NCBI RefSeq assembly: GCF_001704415.2
Contig: NC_030811.1
Span: 6,982,722 to 7,046,721, forward strand
Direction: 5' to 3'
Origin: Capra hircus
Lineage: Eukaryota; Chordata; Mammalia; Artiodactyla; Bovidae
Length of the DNA stretch: 64,000 nt
The notes beneath the pieces are model-generated. The model was given only the letters and a program-made list of their open reading frames with translations, had not been told where the DNA came from and ran no database searches. How positions within the stretch are numbered: position 1 is the first letter of the stretch; the number at the start of each line of letters is the position of its first letter. The translations under genes and the position numbers were made by a program. Below, in pieces: positions 34,613 through 46,840 of the stretch.

Positions 34613-35190
34613 AAAAATATGGTGAAGACAAGTAATAAACTAACTGCACACCATCAAGAAATATTGGGGAGCTTGAGGAGAGGAAAGTGAGTGGACTGAC
34701 ATGCTGTGTGAGTGAATGTCTCACGGGACTTCCCTTTTACAGTTGGAATTCCTTATTTTATTCAGAAACATACTCTGACTTCCTTGTAGGTTAAAAAAAA
34801 ATAGTAATAATAAGACACCACACAAGAGAGAAAGACTAGGGTGCTCTGGGATGTCTCTGGGGTGTGAAGAGGCTGGGGGAGAAAGGAGGAAGGCCGTAGA
34901 GACAGGGTGGGGAGGAAGATCTCCGCATAGTCAGCCACTGGGAAATTAAAGAACCAGAAATCCTTAGAGCAGGGCTAGACAAGAGCCAGATGGTGAGTGT
35001 AGGATTTCAGGCTTAGCCGACCATCTGGTCTCCTTCAACACTCAGCCATCTCCTTGTAGCATGAAAGCCACCCTGGAGAAGAAGGAAGTGATCTGCAAGA
35101 CTGTATTCCCTACAAGTTTAGAAATTTGAATTGCATGGACTTTTCATATGTGGTGACGAAACATTATGCTTCTCTTGATTTTTTGACCCG
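34613..35190. other. 3' flank of GIMAP5-like gene, no gene seen
   Basis: Unique sequence repeated at about 61,334-61,914 with around 1% differences by eye. No coding frame recognised. Confidence 0.5.
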
Positions 35191-36325
35191 TTGTTGTTGT
35201 TCAGTCGCTCAGCCCTGTCTGGCTATTTGCAACCCCATGGACTCCAGCATGCCAGATTTCCCTGTCATTCACCATCTCCAAGAGCTTGCTCAAACTCATG
35301 TCCATTGAGTTGGTGATGGCATCCAACCATCTCATTCTCTGACATCCCTGAATCCTCCTGCCTTCAATCTTTCCCAGCAAAGATTTTTTTGAAAGATTTT
35401 TTCTGTCTCTTCTAATGAGTCAGCTCTTAGGTAGCCAAAGTATTGGAGTTTCAGCTTCAGCATCAGTCCTTCCAAAGACTATTCAGGCATGCTTTCCTTT
35501 AGGATTGACTGATTTGATCTCCTTGCAATCCAAGGGATTCTCAAGAGTCTTCTCCAACACCACAGTTCAAAAGTATCAATTCTTTGGTGCTCAGCCTTGT
35601 TTATACTCCAACTCTCACATCAACACATGAGTACTGGAAAAACCATAGCTTTGACCTTTGTCAGCAAAGTAATATCTCTGCTTTTTAATACACTGTCTAG
35701 CATTGTCATAACTTTTCTTCCAAGGAGCAAGTGTCTTTTAATTTCATGGCTAGTCACCATCTACAGTGATTTTGGAGCCCAAGAAAAGAAAATTTGTCAT
35801 TGTTATCATTGTTTCCTCATCTTTTTGCTATGAAGTGATGGGACCAGATACCATGATCTTTGTTTTTAGAATGTTGAATTTTAAGCCAGTTTTTTAACTC
35901 TCCTCTTTCATCTTCAATAGGAGGCTCTTTAGTTCCTCTTCACTTTCTGCCATAAGGGTGGTGTCATCTGCATATCTGAGGTTATTGATATTTCCCCTGG
36001 CAATCTTGATTCTAGCTTGTGCTTCATCCAGCCTGGCATTTTGCATAATACACTCCACATATACATTAAATAAGCATGGTAACAATATACAGCCTTGATG
36101 TACTCCTTTCCCAATTTGAAACCAGTCCATTGTTCCCTGTCCAGTTCTGAATGTTCCTTCTTGACCTGCATACAGGTTTCTCAGGAGGCAGGTAAGGTGG
36201 TCTGGTATTCCCATCTGTTTAAGAATGTTCCACAGTTTGTTGTGATCCACACAGTCAAAGGCTTTAATGTAGTCAATGAAGCAGAAGTAGATGTTTTTCT
36301 GGAATTCTCTTGCTTCTTCTATTAT
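35191..36325 (-). mobile_element. BovB LINE 3' fragment
   Basis: Minus-strand BovB from the 3' tail to the middle of the reverse transcriptase. The 118-codon frame 35,894-36,250 holds DHNKLWNILKQMG, GVHQGCILLP and YADDTTLMAESEEE, so the YADD box is intact, but the element is truncated. Also present clean at about 61,915-63,050 and, in part, as an error-rich copy at about 49,000-49,430. Confidence 0.92.
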
Positions 36326-38956
36326 TCAAAAATGTAAAAATGCTCCTCAGTTCACAGAACTGGCCTCAGCCTGGATTTGCTCGGCAGGCTGTCGTTTGCC
36401 CACCCCGTCTTAGAGGAGGTTTTCCATCATGGGTTGAGCTTGGATGTAGTGAAACATCTTGAACCCCAAAGTCAGCACAATCACGTGTGATACCTGTAGA
36501 AATTTGGGGGAAGGGTGGCATTGCACATTTCAGTGGTAGAAAAGAGAAGCAGGAAGACACTGGGATGAAGTCTGAGTGGTGGTCACCACCGAGTCAGTGG
36601 AAAGAGGAAACCAGATGAGGAAGGGTCTGGGTGACCCCTTCCCAACTTCTCCTCCTATGGGATAGCTGCCCATCCCTTCATACCCTGTAGGGGAGACCCA
36701 CGGTCACACAAGCATTCTGTGACTGGGTGGGTAAGTGATGAGCTCTCTGTGATGCCCAACTCATTGTCCATGTCCCCGCTGGTGATAAAGGTGCAGTTTA
36801 TCTCAACAGTGCTACCCATAACCGATTTCAATCTTGTGCAAGGAGAGTTATGTATGAGCTCCTCAAACCCTTGAAACACCAAGCAACTCGGAGTTCTCAG
36901 ATCAAGGACCTCCTCCTCAGTGTAGTCTTCCCAAACTGTCTGACCCAAGTTGGCCTTTCCCTTCCTTGACTTCATCCAGTCCCGCTCCACCCACATGTAG
37001 CTGAGTGCTGAGGGGCGGGGTCTCTGCTGGTCACCAGGGATCTGAGAGAAGTAAGGCCAAAGACACCTGTGCAGTAGAGGGAGGAAGGCATGTGAAAATG
37101 AGGATGAGCCGGAAGTGAGAGTCCACACAGGAAAGCAAGAGTAGCCCTCGCTGGTCACGACTAGAGAAAGCTCGGGCAGCAACGAAAACCCAGTGTGGCC
37201 AATGAATAAATTAAACTAAAAATGGGTGTGAGAGAAATTTGTCCGCCATGGGATGTCAACCGAAGGAGAGTACAGGCTTGGGGGGCAGAGGCGCCTTGGC
37301 CAGGGTGGGGCCAGGGCTTCTAGAAACGTGCCGGCCCCCCCTTCCAGGACTGACTTCAGGCAGAGGGAGCAGGCAAGGCATTCAGAATCACAGTAATCCA
37401 AATCTGTGCCCCAACTGGTAATGCTGGGTCAGGCAGGAGATTGAGAATCACTGGAGGAGGCAGGGAGGGACCTGGCTGGGTGGGTTCAAGGGCTTTCTCC
37501 CCGAGGTTTTTAACCAGGTAAGGAATTTTAGGAAGATCACGCTGCAGCAATGTGGTGGTTGGACTAAATAAGTGTGAGCCTAGGAACATGGCATCACACT
37601 CAGAATAAAAGAATTCCATCTCAGCCATCCATCAGGGCCTGAGCCGTAACGGGAGGTGTGGGGATGGAGAGGACATGACAGGAATGGGGCACTGAGGGGG
37701 TGAATTGACACCGAGTGGCACTGATATCAAGGTCAGGAGGGAGCCAGCTTTCTGTCAGCCTCCCGGGGACCCTGGCTCCCCTCACTGCCTTGGCCCTCAG
37801 AGGAGACTGGGCTGAGCAGAGGAAGGCCGAGACTTCAGATCTGGTGGAGTCGACATTGAAGCCCTCTGGGCTGGGCAGTCTCCTCCTCCCTCCAGGGAAG
37901 GCACTGGACCAGGGAAACTCACTAAAGAAAGCTGGAGGGAGAACCCAGGAATATTTTGCAATAGAGGACGAGACAGGGTCATGCTCCACCTTGGTTGTTC
38001 GCCAAAGTAATTCCTTTGAAAGTGTTCAAATATGAGCTCTGATTCTCCCTCAAACTGTTACAGAAAGGGGATCCCTTCCAGGGCCCGAAAGGGGGCTCTT
38101 GTCTAACACTCGGAAATGAATTGTCTGAGAAGCACAGGAGCTGATAAAGCAAGAGAATTTTGGGAAGGGCCCACCCGAGGGGAGATCAGTAGGGTGAGGG
38201 AACCCAGGGGAACTGCTCTGCCATGTGGCTCAAAGTCTCAGGTTTCATGGTGATGGGATTAGTTTCCGAGTTGTCTTTGGCCAATCATTCTGGCTCAGGG
38301 TCCTTCCTGGTGGTGCATGCCTTTCTTGGTCAAGATGGATGCAAGCAAGAAGGATTCTCAGAGGTGCTAGAACATGTGGCTTCTCCTTTTGACCTTTCCC
38401 AAACTCTTCCAGTTGGTGGTGGCTTATTAGTTTGTGTTCCTTACCAGGACTTTCTATGATAGAGTAACTCAAGCAAGTGGTTACTGTGGTGCCTGGCCAG
38501 GGTGGGCAGTTTCAGTCAGTGTGCAGTCAGGCAGTTTGACCCTAACAAAAGGGTGAAAGAAGCACAGAAAAGACTCGCCCAGGGGCCATCCCATTTCCTC
38601 TGCTTCTCCCTTTGTCATTGTCAGGATAGTCCAGCTCCACGGATTTTTCACATTCTTCAAGATTCCAGGGAAGCCCCTTCAGGATTCAGTGGATGTTGAC
38701 TCTCTAAGCAGGAGCTTTAGCTGTACATGAAGGTCCTTCCTGATACTAGGAAAAGAGAAGTTCATTTGCTTATTTATTCTTTGCATCTTTGAAAGTTCAC
38801 AACTTGAAGATTCCCATGTAGGGGACGTACTGTATTTATTATGCTGGTCTGTGGTCAGTGACCTTGGATGTTGCTACTAGGACTTGCTGAAGCCTCAGGT
38901 GATGGTTAGCACTTTTCAGCAATAAAGTATTTTTAAAGTTATGTAAATTTTTTTAG
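36326..38956. other. Unique duplicated sequence with an unassigned ORF
   Basis: GC-richer non-repeat DNA present three times in the window: here, error-rich at about 49,420-52,080, and clean from 63,051 to the end. The longest frame is on the minus strand, 36,655-37,182 (175 codons). It has no domain I recognise, and in the clean duplicate it is interrupted by a TAG (about 63,725), so coding status is doubtful. Confidence 0.4.
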
Positions 38957-39170
38957 GGGGCTTCCCTAGTGGCTCAGTGGTAAAGAATCCACCTGCCAAT
39001 GCAGGAGATGCAGGATCAATCCTTGGATGGGGAAGATCCCCAGGAGGAAAATAAATCACAACCCACCCCAGTATTCTTGCTTTGGAAATCTCAGGGACAG
39101 AGGAGCCTATGGGCTACAGTCCATGGGGCCACAAAAGACTTGGAGAGGACTTAGCGACTGAACAATAACA
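38957..39170 (+). mobile_element. Bov-tA SINE
   Basis: GGGCTTCCCTAGTGGCTCAG head, B box, and body ending at GGACTTAGCGACTGAACAAT. An error-rich copy is at about 52,083-52,310. Confidence 0.88.
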
Positions 39171-39214
39171 ACAACAATAAAGAAAAGGAAGAAACTAGAT
39201 CTCTCTCTCCACCA

Positions 39215-39390
39215 GATAGGATACAGCAACCAAAAGGGGGGTTCTCCCCAGACACCAAATCCCCCACACTTTGATCTTGGACCTCCCAGCCTCCAGAGCA
39301 GTGAAGAATAAATATTTCTTGATTACCACCTAGTCTTTGCTATTTGTTTTAGCAACCTTAACTGACAAAAAGAATAATAAATGCCTCTTG
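39215..39390 (+). mobile_element. MLT1-like LTR remnant
   Basis: CTTGGACCTCCCAGCCTCCA, a GTGAAGAATAAATATTTCTTG signal region, then TTGTTTTAGCAACCTTAACT: the layout of the 3' end of an ERVL-MaLR LTR. Old and non-coding. Confidence 0.55.
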
Positions 39391-39652
39391 AGGAGGAAGA
39401 GAAGAAAAGATAAAAAGGAAAAGACCTAGAAGGACTAGCACCCCTGAGTCAATTCAGCCATCACACCCTCTATTCCCACCTCAGGCCTGGGCTCAGAGGA
39501 GATATTCTTACATCGAGAATAGAGGGAGCTCACACAGGGCTGGTGGAATAAATCCCAGATGGGCCAAAGTTTTTAGGATCACTCCTTTGGGGTTACTGGA
39601 TTTTTCCAACCTTTCCAGAACCTTCTCCCTATTCTGCCTACACCCAGAAGCC

Positions 39653-41115
39653 TCAGTTCAGTCACTCAGTTGTGTCCGACTCTTTGGGACCCCATGAATC
39701 GCAACACGCCAGGCCTCCCTGTCCATCACCAACTCCCGGAGTTCACTCAGACTCATGTCCATAGAGTCAGTGATGCCATCCAGCCATCTCATCCTTGGTC
39801 ATCACCTTCTCCTCCTGCCCTCAATCCCTCCCAGCATCAGAGTCTTTTCCAGTGAGTCAACTCTTCACATGAGGTGGCCAAAATACTGGAGTTTCAGCTT
39901 TAGCATCATTCCTTCCAAAGAAATCCCAGGCCTGATCTCCTCCAGAATGGACTGGTTGGATCTCCTTGCAGTCCAAGGTACTCTCAAGAGTCTTCTCCAA
40001 CACCACAGTTCAAAGCATCAATTCTTTGGCGCTCAGCTTTCTTCACAGTCCAACTCTCACATCCATACATGACCACTGGAAAAACCATAGTCTTGACTAG
40101 ACGGACCTTTGTTGGCAAAGTAATGTCTGTGCTTTTGAATATGCTATCTAGGTTGCTCATAACTTTCCTTCCGAGGAGTAAGTGTCTTTTAATTTCATGG
40201 CTGCAGTCACCATCTGCAGTGATTTTGGAGCCCCCCAAAATAAAGTCTGACACTGTTTCTACTGTTACCCCATTTATTTCCCATGAAGTGATGGGACCAG
40301 ATTCCATGATCTTCGTTTTCTGAATGTTGAGCTTTAAGCTAACTTGTTCACTCTCCACTTTCACGCTCATCAAGAGGCTTTTTAGCTCCTCTTCACTTTC
40401 TACCATAAGGGCACTGATACCTGCTTATCTGAGGTTCTTGATATTTCTCCCGGCAATCTTGATTCCAGCTTATGTTTCTTCCAGTCCAGCGATCCTCATG
40501 ATGTACTCTGCATAGAAGTTAAATAAGCAGGGTGACAATATACAGCCTTGACTTACTCCTTTTCCTATTTGGAACTAGTCTGTTGTTCCATGTCCAGTTC
40601 TAACTGTTGCTTCCTGACCTGCATATAGGTTTCTCAAGAGGCAGGTCAGGTGGTCTGGTATTCCCATCTCTTTCAGAATTTCCCATAGTTTGTGGTGATC
40701 CACACCGTCAAAGGCTTTGGCATAGTCAATAAAGCAGAAATAGATATTTTTCTGGAACTCTCTTGCTTTTTGCATGATCCAGCGGATGTTGGCAATTTGA
40801 TCTCTGGTTCCTCTGCCTTTTCTAAAACCAGCTTGAACATCAGGGAGCTCACGCTTCACGTATTGCTGAAGCCTGGCTTGGAGAATTCTGAGCATTACTT
40901 TACTAGCATGTGAGATGAGTGCAATTGTGTGGTAATTTGAGCATTCTTTGGCATTGCCTTTCTTTGGAATTGGAATGAAAACACCTTTTCCAGTCCTGTG
41001 GCCACTGCTGAGTTTTCCAAATTTGCTGGCATATTGAGTGCAGCACTTTCACAGCATCATCTTTCAGGATTTGAAATAGCTCAACCGGAATTCCATCACC
41101 TCCACTAGCTTTGGC
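39653..41115 (-). mobile_element. BovB LINE 3' half
   Basis: Tail at 39,653, reverse transcriptase up to 41,115 (frames 39,984-40,406 and 40,575-40,895 with GFRKGRGTRDQIANIRW and DYAKAFDGVDH). The frame is broken between them. It ends next to a segment related to the GIMAP5-like intron. An error-rich copy is at about 52,805-54,300. Confidence 0.92.
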
Positions 41116-41310
41116 CTCCAGCCACAGTCTAAGTCTTTGAATTCATTCTCCTTCTGTTCCTCCATGCATCTCTTCATCCCAAAACACCCACTCAAGGATA
41201 GGGTTGTGGGAAATGGGGAAATGAAACCATAAGTCTTTGATGGGAAGAAATCTGAATTATGAAACACAATTTCCTCCCCTTGTTTGTGTTCAATCTTAAA
41301 GGAAAAAAGA
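41116..41310 (+). repeat. Diverged copy of GIMAP5-like first-intron sequence
   Basis: 41,200-41,305 aligns by eye to 32,705-32,820, which lies just downstream of the first GIMAP5-like coding exon. Shared blocks include GGGAAAT, GGAAAT(A/G)AAAC and a CCCC-TG-TTGTGTTCA-like end. No GIMAP exon accompanies it. It is probably the footprint of an older partial duplication of the gene, broken by BovB. Confidence 0.5.
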
Positions 41311-41949
41311 AATAATAAATATTATTGGTACATGAGTGTTTAAATCTCCAACTCTAACTGTGGACTTGTCTATTTTTCCCCACTTATTTCTGTCTGTTTT
41401 TACTTGTTGTATTTTGAAGTTCTCTGGGATTTTTCTGACTCTCGGTTACATATGAGGAGCATCACATTCAACATTACTGTGTCTTATTGATGAATTAGCC
41501 TTTTTACCAAGATGAAGTGTCTTCCTTTAGCCCTGGGATAGAGATAGTATTGTCCTGAAACCACTGATATTATAGCCACTGTAGGTTTCATGTTCTCAAT
41601 CTATGCATCATGTATCTTTTTCATCTCTTCTACTTTCACCTCTCTGTGTCTTGATATTTAGGGTGAGATTTCCTTAGACAGTTTGCGGGTAGGTCTTTCT
41701 TTTTTACCCCATCTGTCTTATACTCGAAGAGTTGAGATAACTTGCATCTAATATGATTATTGATATAGTTGTGTTTAAATTCATCATCTTGCTATTTGCT
41801 TTTTATGTTTATCCCACCTGTCTTTTTTTTCTTTTTCTCTGCTTTCTTTATGATGAATTTTTAAGTTTTCATTTTATTTCCACTATCACTTTGTTAGCTA
41901 TACCTGACTTTATTTTCTTAGTGATTGCTTCACAATTTACAATCAGTAC
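41311..41949. other. AT-rich, no gene recognised
   Basis: Text such as GTGTCTTATTGATGAATTAGC and CCTTTTACCAAGATGAAG is reminiscent of an ancient antisense L1 piece, which I cannot assign firmly. Confidence 0.35.
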
Positions 41950-42282
41950 ACTTCAGTCACTCAGTCATGTCCAACTCTTTGCAACCCTATGGACTACAGC
42001 ATGATAGGCCTCCCTGTCCATCAACAACTCCCGGAGTTTGCTCAAACTCATGTCCATTGAGGTGATGCCATCCAACCATCTCATCCTCTGTCGTCCCCTT
42101 CTCCTCTCGCCTTCAATCCTTCCCTGCATCAGGGTCTTTTCAAATGAGTCAGCTCTTTGAATCAGGTGGCCAAAGTACTGGAGTTTCAGCTTCATCATCA
42201 GTCCTTCCAATGAACATTCAGGACTGATTTCCTTTAGGATGCACTGGTTGGATCTCCTTGCAGTTCAAGGGACTCTCAAGAA
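41950..42282 (-). mobile_element. BovB 3'-end fragment
   Basis: About 330 bases of minus-strand BovB tail, from CACTTCAGTCACTCAGTCAT to the GGACTCTCAAGA region. An error-rich copy is at about 55,245-55,640. Confidence 0.88.
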
Positions 42283-42433
42283 TATGCACATTTAATTTCT
42301 CATCCTCTCTTCAGAGAGGGTTATATCACTTCACATATACTGGAAGTTCTTTAGAACACTATCTTTTATTTCCGCCCTCCCATCTTCTGCATTATTTATA
42401 TTATACCTTTTACATTTAAGTGAAATACAAACA

Positions 42434-42646
42434 GGCTTCCCTGTTGACTCAGTGATAAAAAATCCACCTGCCAATGCAGGAGACTAGGGCTCAATCCCTG
42501 GGTCAGGAAGATCCTCTGGAGAAAAAAATGGCAACACACTCCAGTATTCTTGCCTAGGAAATCCCATGGACAGAGAAGCCTGGCAGGCTACAGTCCATGG
42601 GGTCACAAAAGTGTCAGGCATAACTTAGTGACTAAAGAACAACAGA
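42434..42646 (+). mobile_element. Bov-tA SINE
   Basis: GGCTTCCCTGTTGACTCAGT head, B box TCAATCCCTGGGTC, and the usual body. An error-rich copy is at about 55,895-56,125. Confidence 0.88.
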
Positions 42647-43355
42647 ATATAAACTCAGCGGTATATTCTTCTAGCTTTGTCTTTAAAAGCCAACCATCTT
42701 TAGGAAAAATTTAGATGATGAAAATAATCTCTTTTTTAAATTTATCCAGTTATTTGCTATGGTCTGTCATTCTTTTGTATTGATCCCACTTGTCATCCAC
42801 TTCCACTTTCCATCCATCTGACCCATCTATGGATCAGTCCAGAGCAGCTTGTTGCTCAGTGTCTAGAAACAGTCCTCTTACACAGGCATACTAGAAACAT
42901 TGTTGAATTGGTTCCAGATCACTGCAACCAAGTTAATATCACACCAAGTTTTTAGCTTCCCAGTGCACATAAAAGCTATGTTCACACTACACTGTAGTCT
43001 ATTAAGTGTACAATAGAGTTTTGTCTAAAAAATTATGTACATACCTGAATTTAAAATCACTGACAACCATCATCTAAGCCTTTGGTGAGTCATAATCTTT
43101 TTGCTCGTGGAGAGTCTTGCCTCCATGTTGAGGACTGCTGACAAATCAAGGTAAGGTGGTGGCTGCTTAAGGCTGGCATGGCTGAGGCAATTCCTTAAGA
43201 TAAGACAACAATGAGTTTGTCACATCAATTAACTTTTCCTTTCATAAATGATTTCTCTGTAACATGCATTGCTATTTCTCATCATTTTACCCACTGTAGA
43301 GCTTCTTTCAGAATTGGAATCAATTTTCTCAAACTCTGCTGCTGCTTTATCAATT

Positions 43356-44100
43356 GTTGTAATTGTTCAGTCACTAAGTTGTGTCTGACTCTTTGCAACC
43401 ACATGGGCTGCAGCACTCTGGGCTTCCCTGTCCTTCACTATCTCCCAGAGTTGCTCAAACTCATTTCCATTGAATCAGTGATGTCATCCACCGTCTCATC
43501 CTCTGTCTCTTCCTCTTCCTCCTGCCTTCAATCTTTCCCAGCATCAGGGTCTTTTCCAATGAATCAACTCTTTGCATCAGGCGGCCAAAGTACTGTAGCT
43601 TCAGCTACAGCATGTGCTGTGATTAGTCACTGAGTCATGTCCGACTCTTTGGGACCCCATGGACTACAGTCTGCCAGGCTCCTTTGTCTATGGGGATTCT
43701 CAAGACAAGAACACTGGAGTGGGTTGCCATGCCCTCCTCCAGGGGATCTTCCCAACCCAGAGATCGAAGCCAGGTCTCCTGGATTGCAGGTGGATTCTTT
43801 ACTGTCTGAGCCACCAGGGAAGTCATCAGTTCTTCCAAAGAATATTCAGGATTGATTTCCTTTAGAATTGACTGGTTTTCTCTCCTTGCTGTCAAAGGGA
43901 CTCTCAAGAGTCTTCTCCTAGCACCACAGTTTCAAAGCATCAATGCTTTGGTGCTAAGCTTTGTTTTACATGACTACTGGAAAAACCATAGCTTTGACTA
44001 TATGGACTTTTGTTGGCAAAGTGATGTCTCTGATTTTTAATATGCTGTCTAGGTTTGTCATTGCTTTTCTCTCAAGGAGCAAGCATCTTTTAATTTCATG
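43356..44100 (-). mobile_element. BovB 3' fragment nested in Tigger1-like element
   Basis: Minus-strand BovB tail in two pieces (43,356-43,611 and 43,826-44,100) that rejoin across a SINE. Tigger-like sequence continues on both sides. Confidence 0.87.
43612..43825 (-). mobile_element. Bov-tA SINE nested in BovB
   Basis: Complete reverse-complement element ending at CCACCAGGGAAGTC. Third level of nesting (SINE in BovB in Tigger). Confidence 0.87.
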
Positions 44101-44339
44101 TGTTGAGTCCTTTAAAATCACCTATGAGGACTAGAATCAGCTTCTTTCAAACTCCTGTTAATGTTGATATTTTGACCTCTTCCTGTGAGTCATGAATATT
44201 CTTAATGGCATCTAGATTAATGAGGTATTTCCAGATGATATACTACTACTTTGCCCAGATGCATCAAAGGAATCGCTATACATGGTAGCTATAGCCCTAT
44301 GAAGTGTATTCCCTAAATAATAAGATCCAAAATTCAAAA

Positions 44340-44735
44340 TTACTCCTTGATACAAGGGCTATGAATGGATGTGTTCACAGGCATGAAAACAACATTAATC
44401 TCACAGTACATTTCCACCAGAGCTCTTGTGTGACCAAGGGCATTGTCAATTAGCAGTAATATTTTAAAAGGAATCTTTTTCCCTGAGCAGTAGGTCTCAA
44501 CAGTGGGATTAACATCTTTAGCAAACCATGTTGCAAACAGATGGGCTGTCATCCAAAGTTTGTTGTTCCATGTGTAAGGTACAGGCAGAGTAGATTTAGC
44601 ATAATTCTTAAGGACCCTAGGATTTTCACAATGGTCAATGAGCATTGGCTTCAACTTAAAGTCACTAGCTATGTTAATCTCTAAAAAGAGAGTCAGCATG
44701 TCCTTTGAAGATTTGAGGCCAGGCATTGACTTCTC
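44340..44735 (-). pseudogene. Tigger1-like transposase remnant
   Basis: An open frame of about 130 codons holding part of the DDE transposase core of the pogo/Tigger family: YTWNNKLWMTAHLF, TYCSGKKIPFKILLLIDNALG with the catalytic Asp in LLIDNALGH, then VVFMPVNTS. The frame is closed by a stop 15 codons past the VFMP motif and is entered from SINE sequence at its 5' end. The DNA-binding N-terminus is elsewhere in the element and frame-broken. It is a fossil; the domesticated TIGD genes are different loci. Confidence 0.85.
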
Positions 44736-44960
44736 TGGGCTTCCCAAAAGTGCTAGTGCTCAAGAATCCTCCTGCCAATGCAGGAACTGCAGGAGACACA
44801 GGTTCGATCCCTGGGTCAGAAAGATCTTCTGGAGGAGGAAATGGTAACCCACTCCAATATTCTTGCTTGGAGAATCCCATGGACATAGGAGCCTAGTGGG
44901 CTACAGTCCATGGGATTGTAAAGAGTCAGATATGACTTAGCAACTAAGCATGCATACATG
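44736..44960 (+). mobile_element. Bov-tA SINE in Tigger1-like element
   Basis: Complete SINE flanked by an 11-bp target duplication ATTGACTTCTC at 44,725-44,735 and 44,961-44,971. Confidence 0.92.
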
Positions 44961-45904
44961 ATTGACTTCTCCTCTGTAGCTATGAAAGTTCTAGACAGCA
45001 TTTTTTTTTCACCCAAGATAAGGCTGTTACACTTACACTGGAAATCTGTTGTTTATCTTAGCTAGATCTTCTGAATAACTTACATGCGTTTCTACATCAG
45101 CTCTGGCTGCTTCACTGTGCACATTTATGTTATGGAGATGGCTTCTTTCCTCAAACTTCATTAACCAACCTCTGCTAGTTTCAAACTTTTCTTCTGCAGC
45201 TTCTTCACCTCGCCTTATCTTTAAAGAATTGAAGAGAGTTTGGACATTTCTCTGGATTAGGCTTTAGCATAATGGAATGCTGTGGCTACTAAAACTCTCT
45301 CCATATCAGAATAGCTATTTCATTTTCTTATCATTCTAAGTTCACTGGAGTAGTACCTTTAGTTTTCCTCAAGAACTTTTCCTTTGCATTCGTAATTCAG
45401 CTAAATGTTTGGCAAAAGAAACCTAGCTTTCAGCTCGTCTTGGATTTTTACATGCCTTCCTCACTAAGTTTCACCAGTTCTAGCTTTTGATTCAAACTGA
45501 GTGATGTGTGAACCCTTCCCTTCACTTGAACAGTTAGAGGCAAGCATTGGGTTATTAATTGCCTAATTTCAATATTGTTGTTTCTTGGGCATAGGGAGAC
45601 GCAAAGAGAGAAAGAGAGACAGGTGAAGGTCTACTTAGAGGAGCAATCAGAACACACACATTTCCCAGTCAAGTTCATTGTCCCATATGGATGTGGTGTA
45701 TGGCACACCAGGACAATTACAAGAGTAGCTTCAAAGACCAATGATCACAGATCATCATGATGGAAGAGGGGCATGGGAAATTCACACTGGTTTATACATG
45801 ATTTAACTTGAACTTTAACTGAAACAGCCCATTTTGTGGTCTATTAGACATATATGGTTCATCTGCTTTAATCACTGAAGAAAATAATGCATTTAAACAT
45901 CACA

Positions 45905-46215
45905 ATGGAGGGTCCAGTGGTTAAGGATCTGCCTGTCAATACAGGGACACACATTCGATCTCTGGCCAGGGAGCTAATATTCCACATGCCTGGTGATCAA
46001 AAAACCAAAATGCAACAAAGAAATAACATTGTAATAAGTTAAAGACTTTAAAAATGGTCCACATCAAAAATAATCTTTTTTAAAAAATCACAATGGAAGG
46101 AATTATCTGGCAGTACAACAGTTAGGGTTTCTCATTTTCACTGCAGTGGGCACAGAGTTCGATCCCTGGTCTAGGAACTAAGATTCCACTGTGCTGAATG
46201 AAAAATAAATCTTTT
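45905..46215 (+). mobile_element. Two CHR-type SINE remnants in tandem
   Basis: First at about 45,905-46,075 (GGTCCAGTGGTTAAGGATCT, CGATCTCTGGCCAGGGAGCT). Second at about 46,095-46,215 (a degenerate head, TTCGATCCCTGGTCTAGGAA). Both have A-rich tails. Confidence 0.75.
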
Positions 46216-46249
46216 AAAAATTTCAATAAAGCTGAAAAATTGCAGCCAT

Positions 46250-46840
46250 CTACAGTTTTTTTCAATAGAAAGGATCAACAAAATTAAGAGATGGATTTTT
46301 TTTTAAAGAAAAATGGATAAACTGGAAGAACTAGATAAATTCCTAAAAATATGCAACCTATAAAGACTTAATCATAAAGAAACAGAAAATTTGAACAGAC
46401 TAATAATGAGTACAGAGATTGAAACTGTAATGAAAACCTCCCAACAAGGAAAAGCCTATACCATATGGCTTCACTGGTGAATTCAACCAAACGTTTTGAG
46501 AATTAATACCAAGCCTTCTCAAATTCTTCCAAAAAGCTGAAGAGAAAGGAACACTTCCAAACACATTTTGAGGCCAAATAGATCAATACTATTTTTTTTT
46601 AATAGAAGGCCATTACAAAAAATACATGTCATTACCCCTAACAAATAAAGATTCAAAAAATTAATAGCAAGCCAAATTTAACATACATTAGGACCATCAT
46701 GCCCCATGATCAACTGAGACTTATCCAAGGATGCGAGGATGGTGCCACACTCACAAATCAATAGATGAAACAAATGACATTAATAGAATGACAAATAAAG
46801 TAAAATGAATGTTCATTTCAATGTGTAAACACATATATAA
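46250..46840 (+). mobile_element. L1 ORF2 fragment
   Basis: Sense-strand L1 ORF2 text, e.g. GATAAACTGGAAGAACTAGA and CTTCACTGGTGAATTCAACC, with many stops. The error-rich copy of the upstream region ends inside the matching text at about 60,148. Confidence 0.8.

Larger units (their letters stand above)
42883..45762 (-). mobile_element. Tigger1-like DNA transposon with nested insertions
   Basis: A Tc1/mariner-pogo class element. It starts at CAGGCATACT, matching the CAGGCATAC terminal motif of Tigger1, and runs to about 45,762. The 5' and 3' thirds of the transposase region are recognisable by eye, but the middle is deleted or replaced. A BovB fragment sits at 43,356-44,100, itself split by a SINE, and a second SINE is at 44,736-44,960. 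These old mammalian elements no longer move. Confidence 0.88.

Noticed and set aside
44340..44747. A TIGD-type domesticated transposase gene
   Set aside because: Only part of the DDE core is open, it is entered from a SINE, and the rest of the element is broken by insertions.
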